Below are positions 7,569 through 10,851 of a stretch of DNA of 10,851 bases, piece after piece. Origin of the DNA: Phoronis ovalis (lineage: Eukaryota; Phoronida; Phoronidae); NCBI GenBank assembly GCA_028565635.1, contig JAOXYB010059191.1, positions 1-10,851 of the forward strand. Direction: 5' to 3'. A program made the position numbers and the translations under genes. A model generated the notes under the pieces. That model saw only the letters and a list, made by a program, of their open reading frames with translations. It ran no database searches and was not told where the DNA came from. How positions within the stretch are numbered: the stretch's first letter is position 1; every line of letters begins with the position of its first letter.

Positions 7569-9763
7569 TTTATTATGTTGAACGTAAGTGGGACGTTAGC
7601 AGTGTAACATAACCAAGCATGTAGCCTGAATTTTAATATTTGTTTATCTTGCATTAATTGAGGTGTCTGTCGACCCCCTACTGTGAGGTTTCGAGTAAGC
7701 CCTGTGTATTGGTTGGTGTAAATACACAAATAACCTCCCGCAATGACTCAATTGTCCTGTAAAACTTAGGGGAGCGGAGAGGAAAATAAAAAAGCGTGAC
7801 ATACTTATACTAACCTTAAATGTTTTATTGCGGGTTTCTTGCTATCTGTTTTTAGAAAATGCATATGATTCTTGCATCTTTTCATGTCACTTGCAGTAAT
7901 TAAAGGTTAGAAATAATATTTTTTGCGTCCTTTACTCAGGAATATTTCAAACCTGGGATATCAAGATACCCATCGCTGTCGCGTGCACGACAAAAATCGT
8001 GTTTTTTTGTTCTTTCTGTAACAGTTAAAGAAAGAAAAAGACAGTCGTCAGTCTGAAATTACCGTTTTACTATATGCTAGTCATAGTATTTTTTTTGATT
8101 TACAGTGTCCCAGCTCCGAGCTAACTTACCTTTCAAGTTTTGCTAAATCAACTACCTCCCCCTAAACTGATCGGTTATTAAAACATGTAGTGGATCGAAT
8201 CACTGATAGTAACTGTTTTATATCTGTAAATTGTTCTAAGTGTTGCACCAGTGGGCTGCATGAATATACCTCGAGAATAACTACAATATGGAGTATTCAT
8301 AAAACGCAGACACACAATGGAGTATAACATGACCGGGATAATAAAAAAAACTGAACAACGAACAGCTACTATCATTCAGAATTTACTGGAATTACTGCAA
8401 CATTAGCATCTGGTAAGTACTTTTGTTATAATACCCGATAATAAAGATTATATACACTTGCCGGCTGCCATGCAAATCCGTATTTATTATATACCTAACA
8501 CGGCAGTAGCTGTGGTGAATTCAAAGAGGAACAGTTATAAATTGGTATTCATTCAAAATATTACTTACATAAAGTACAGTAGATAAAAAATAGTTTGCAA
8601 TTTATTCAAGCATCAGACTTCGCTTGCACATGAAATACGGATAATCTGAACTATAGATGCGACCCTTAAATTGCAAATTGAAGACCCGTGCTTGTGTAAA
8701 GATTAGGTCCTTTTCAAGATCGGATTCTCACCAATAATACAAAAAGTTAACTTAAAAAACTAATTTCTTAATTTACAAGCTCTGTAGTAAAAAAGGCACT
8801 ATAATTACAACGCGCAGTGCGATCTGGCGCTTAGTTCAGGTACTTGAATTTGTATTACATATTTTCGTGGACACCAAATAAAAACCATACAGAAATAAAT
8901 AAATATTAAAGTAATGTCCCGATAGTATTATATGCTTTGTTTTTGCTATACTGCATTTCTGACAGAAAATCAACCGTAAACTTTTCATACATTTTTTATT
9001 TACTACAGCATAAATTCATGCGATTCTTGCTATAGTTGAGTTTCATTGATTGTTTTACTTGTTCCTTATCAAATACACATCGGTGCGTTACAATTTCAAA
9101 AAGTTTCAAGACTATTCCAGAAGGGATCACGTTCACAAGGGAGCCACAAAGAACTATGATAATAGCTGTATTCTTTTGGGGAAATCGTCATAACATGTAA
9201 TGCGTGGGATGTTGCGTTTTACAAAACTGTTCGTATCTAATTTATAGTCCGGGGTCAGTAGCGGCGTCCCAAAAACAAGAAACTAAAGGCGTCCCAGATA
9301 AACATATACAAATACAAAACTATAGACTAATAATCATAAATAAATAGATCTAACATTAATCTTTCGTCTCTAATACACCACTTCTGGTACTTGACGGGTC
9401 CTCTGATTGTTGATATCATTTGCACAAGACCTTAAGTACATCCAGCCCCGCCTATATTAAACACAGGCCTTATTGTTTGATGATATGTAACCTAGATATA
9501 GATAATGCCTTGTCATTTATCATAAAAAATATTAATTTTCTATATGATGAACTGAATGTTTATGTTCATAATAATCTGAATATGAAGTGGCAGAGACAAT
9601 GTAAATGCACATAATGTGTTTGAATAACCATAAATTTACTTGAATAATCTGTAAAGAAAACAAAGCCATGTTAATCAGCAGCGCAGCTTTATTTCTTGTT
9701 TGCAATATGTATTTCACACACAGTAACGTAATGGTAAAATATAAAATTGCAATGCCAACTCAC

Positions 9764-10019
9764 CGATAAAACGCTCTCAAGGCAGACAGTACAAACCCAT
9801 TGTCCATTATTTCGCCCCAGGATACATAATTGTACACAAGTATTTCAATAGTTTCCACAATTTTAGAGAAAATAAAAATTATGCGGAGTGTCGGAAACGT
9901 GTGTAAAGTTGTGGAAAACTGTGCAAATACGCACGATCTGTTAATGTGCAGTATTGCATGCGTGTGATCAGTCTGAAGCAGTCCTGATATAACGTTTTTT
10001 TGTTCAAATGTTGATGCTC
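9764..10019 (-). other. Candidate unrecognised coding exon or long stop-free frame ending at a splice donor
   Basis: On the minus strand one frame has no stop from just after a TGA at 10020-10022, through the donor-like CG|GTGAGT at 9764/9763, to a TAA near 9697. The part before the donor is about 85 codons. The ATG at 9807-9805 has a strong context (A at -3, G at +4) and would give a 44-nt first coding segment, MDNGFVLSALRAFYR. The codons before it also read like protein (for example IVETIEILVYNYVSWGEIM). I do not recognise a family, find no convincing acceptor or next exon, and regard chance as quite possible. Confidence 0.25.
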
Positions 10020-10851
10020 ATAATATAGACAGTTAATTTCTAAATAATGTTTATGTTTTATAGGCATAAAACAAGTCAGACAAATCTCTGTGTGGATTTA
10101 GCATCGTGTGAAGAAAGATTTCAAAAATGTTCTGTTAGATTACTTTAGCGCTTACAAGTTCATGTACAGATACATATAGATACTTGTTTTCCGTATTTCT
10201 ACATGTCTATTTAGGGTAGTTGACATTTGAATGAACTACTTTTATCTCTCAAGGCGTTGTTCTATAAAAAAATAGTTAATTTATTATCTAATAATCACCT
10301 CTAATCATTCCGCAATCATTCATGATCCACGAAGAATTTATACTACTTTAGAAGCTGAAGCAGAAAACAACTGCATGCCAAAGCAACTTAAGCAAAAACA
10401 AAAAAAAGTAGAAAGCGTGTGTATGTCGCCATTATGTTTTAAAATGTACAAAAATATAATTCAATAAAATATCAAATTTCTGGTATGCCTAGCCAGTAGA
10501 AATCATTTATTGTTTCATAGACAGAAATCGTTGACATATCTATAGTCTATCTATAAATTCAGTATACGTCAAAAGGAAAAAAAAACTCCCATTAAGAAAA
10601 GCATGCATTTTTATTTTTGAGTCTCGCGTAATATATACATGTAACGACGAGTTGATGATTGATTGCAAGCAAAAGTTACGTGTGAATTCAGCTGCTCTAA
10701 AAAATCATGAGGAATAAAAAGCGCCAGTTATACATCCTCGATTGAATACTTTCGTGACACAGGCAGAAACTTATGGCCTACTTTTACCCCTAACCATCGT
10801 ATTATATGAAACAAATTAGTCTAAGATTTCCCATTTTCTGTATATATGTAT
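10020..10851. other. AT-rich right end of window, no gene recognised
   Basis: I see no open frame of note, no repeat family and no structured RNA. An acceptor-like TTATAG sits at 10058-10063 before a 28-codon open stretch, with nothing to support it as an exon. Confidence 0.5.

Larger units (their letters stand above)
5701..9690. other. Long AT-rich intergenic (or intronic) stretch, no gene recognised
   Basis: About 4 kb with no open frame that resembles a known protein. The longest, 127 codons on the minus strand at 5704-6087, is a hydrophobic, Leu/Ser/Cys/Tyr-rich product of the kind T-rich sequence gives by chance. Splice-donor-like GTAAGT sites occur on the plus strand (7584, 8412) and minus strand (8576), but no chain of coding exons can be built around them. 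I found no tRNA, repeat family or transposon ends. Confidence 0.5.

Noticed and set aside
8012-8040. Inverted repeat around CTGTAACAG flanked by TTCTTT and AAAGAA
   Set aside because: A small imperfect stem in low-complexity sequence, not distinguishable from chance.
8306-8411. Plus-strand ATG frame running toward a strong donor CTG|GTAAGT at 8411/8412
   Set aside because: The frame hits TAG just before the donor, so it is not a coding exon. At most it could be a non-coding transcript.
9263-9296. GGCGTCCCA repeated twice 24 bp apart
   Set aside because: Too short and isolated to be called a repeat element.
10053-10149. Short plus-strand frame after an acceptor-like TTATAG, containing CVDLASCEERFQKCS
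   Set aside because: Only about 28 codons with a weak polypyrimidine tract, and no partner exon.
1-10851. Prokaryotic defence, phage or CRISPR-like system
   Set aside because: Intron-containing animal genes, polyadenylation signals and a MITE-type repeat show eukaryotic DNA. No direct-repeat array or operon is present.

Overview
This window reads as nuclear DNA from an animal. It is AT-rich, its coding exons are short and carry GT-AG introns, and the two recognisable genes are animal families: BAP1 (a histone H2A deubiquitinase) and EBP (the sterol delta8-delta7 isomerase). Intron positions in the BAP1 part match those I know from the human gene, which fits an intron-conservative lineage such as a cnidarian, lophotrochozoan or ambulacrarian. 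I cannot settle the phylum from the sequence. There is no sign of prokaryotic or viral gene organisation.

Layout. Positions 1-1090, minus strand: the first three coding exons of BAP1 (1054-1090, 842-871, 145-199). The gene runs off the left edge inside its third intron. Positions 1091-1500: a short divergent 5' region that probably holds both promoters, with an inverted CCAAT box at 1431-1440. Positions about 1480-2744: a probable non-coding leader exon of EBP (donor at 1504/1505), then a leader intron carrying two copies of one non-autonomous DNA-transposon-like repeat (1579-1972 and 2137-2542). The second copy is flanked by a perfect 8-bp target-site duplication. Positions 2745-4698, plus strand: a complete four-coding-exon EBP gene of 223 residues with its catalytic residues and dilysine ER tail, followed by a polyadenylation signal at 4729-4738. 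Positions 4740-10851: about 6 kb of AT-rich DNA with no gene I can name. It holds a few short inverted repeats, transcription-factor-like motifs and one unusually long stop-free minus-strand frame ending at a good splice donor (9764-10019).

The two genes are arranged head to head but work in different places: BAP1 in nuclear chromatin, EBP in the endoplasmic reticulum. Shared promoter control is the only link suggested by the layout, and it is an inference. I found no prokaryotic defence system, CRISPR array, tRNA or rRNA. The most informative content is the two gene reconstructions and the repeat family inserted in the EBP leader intron.
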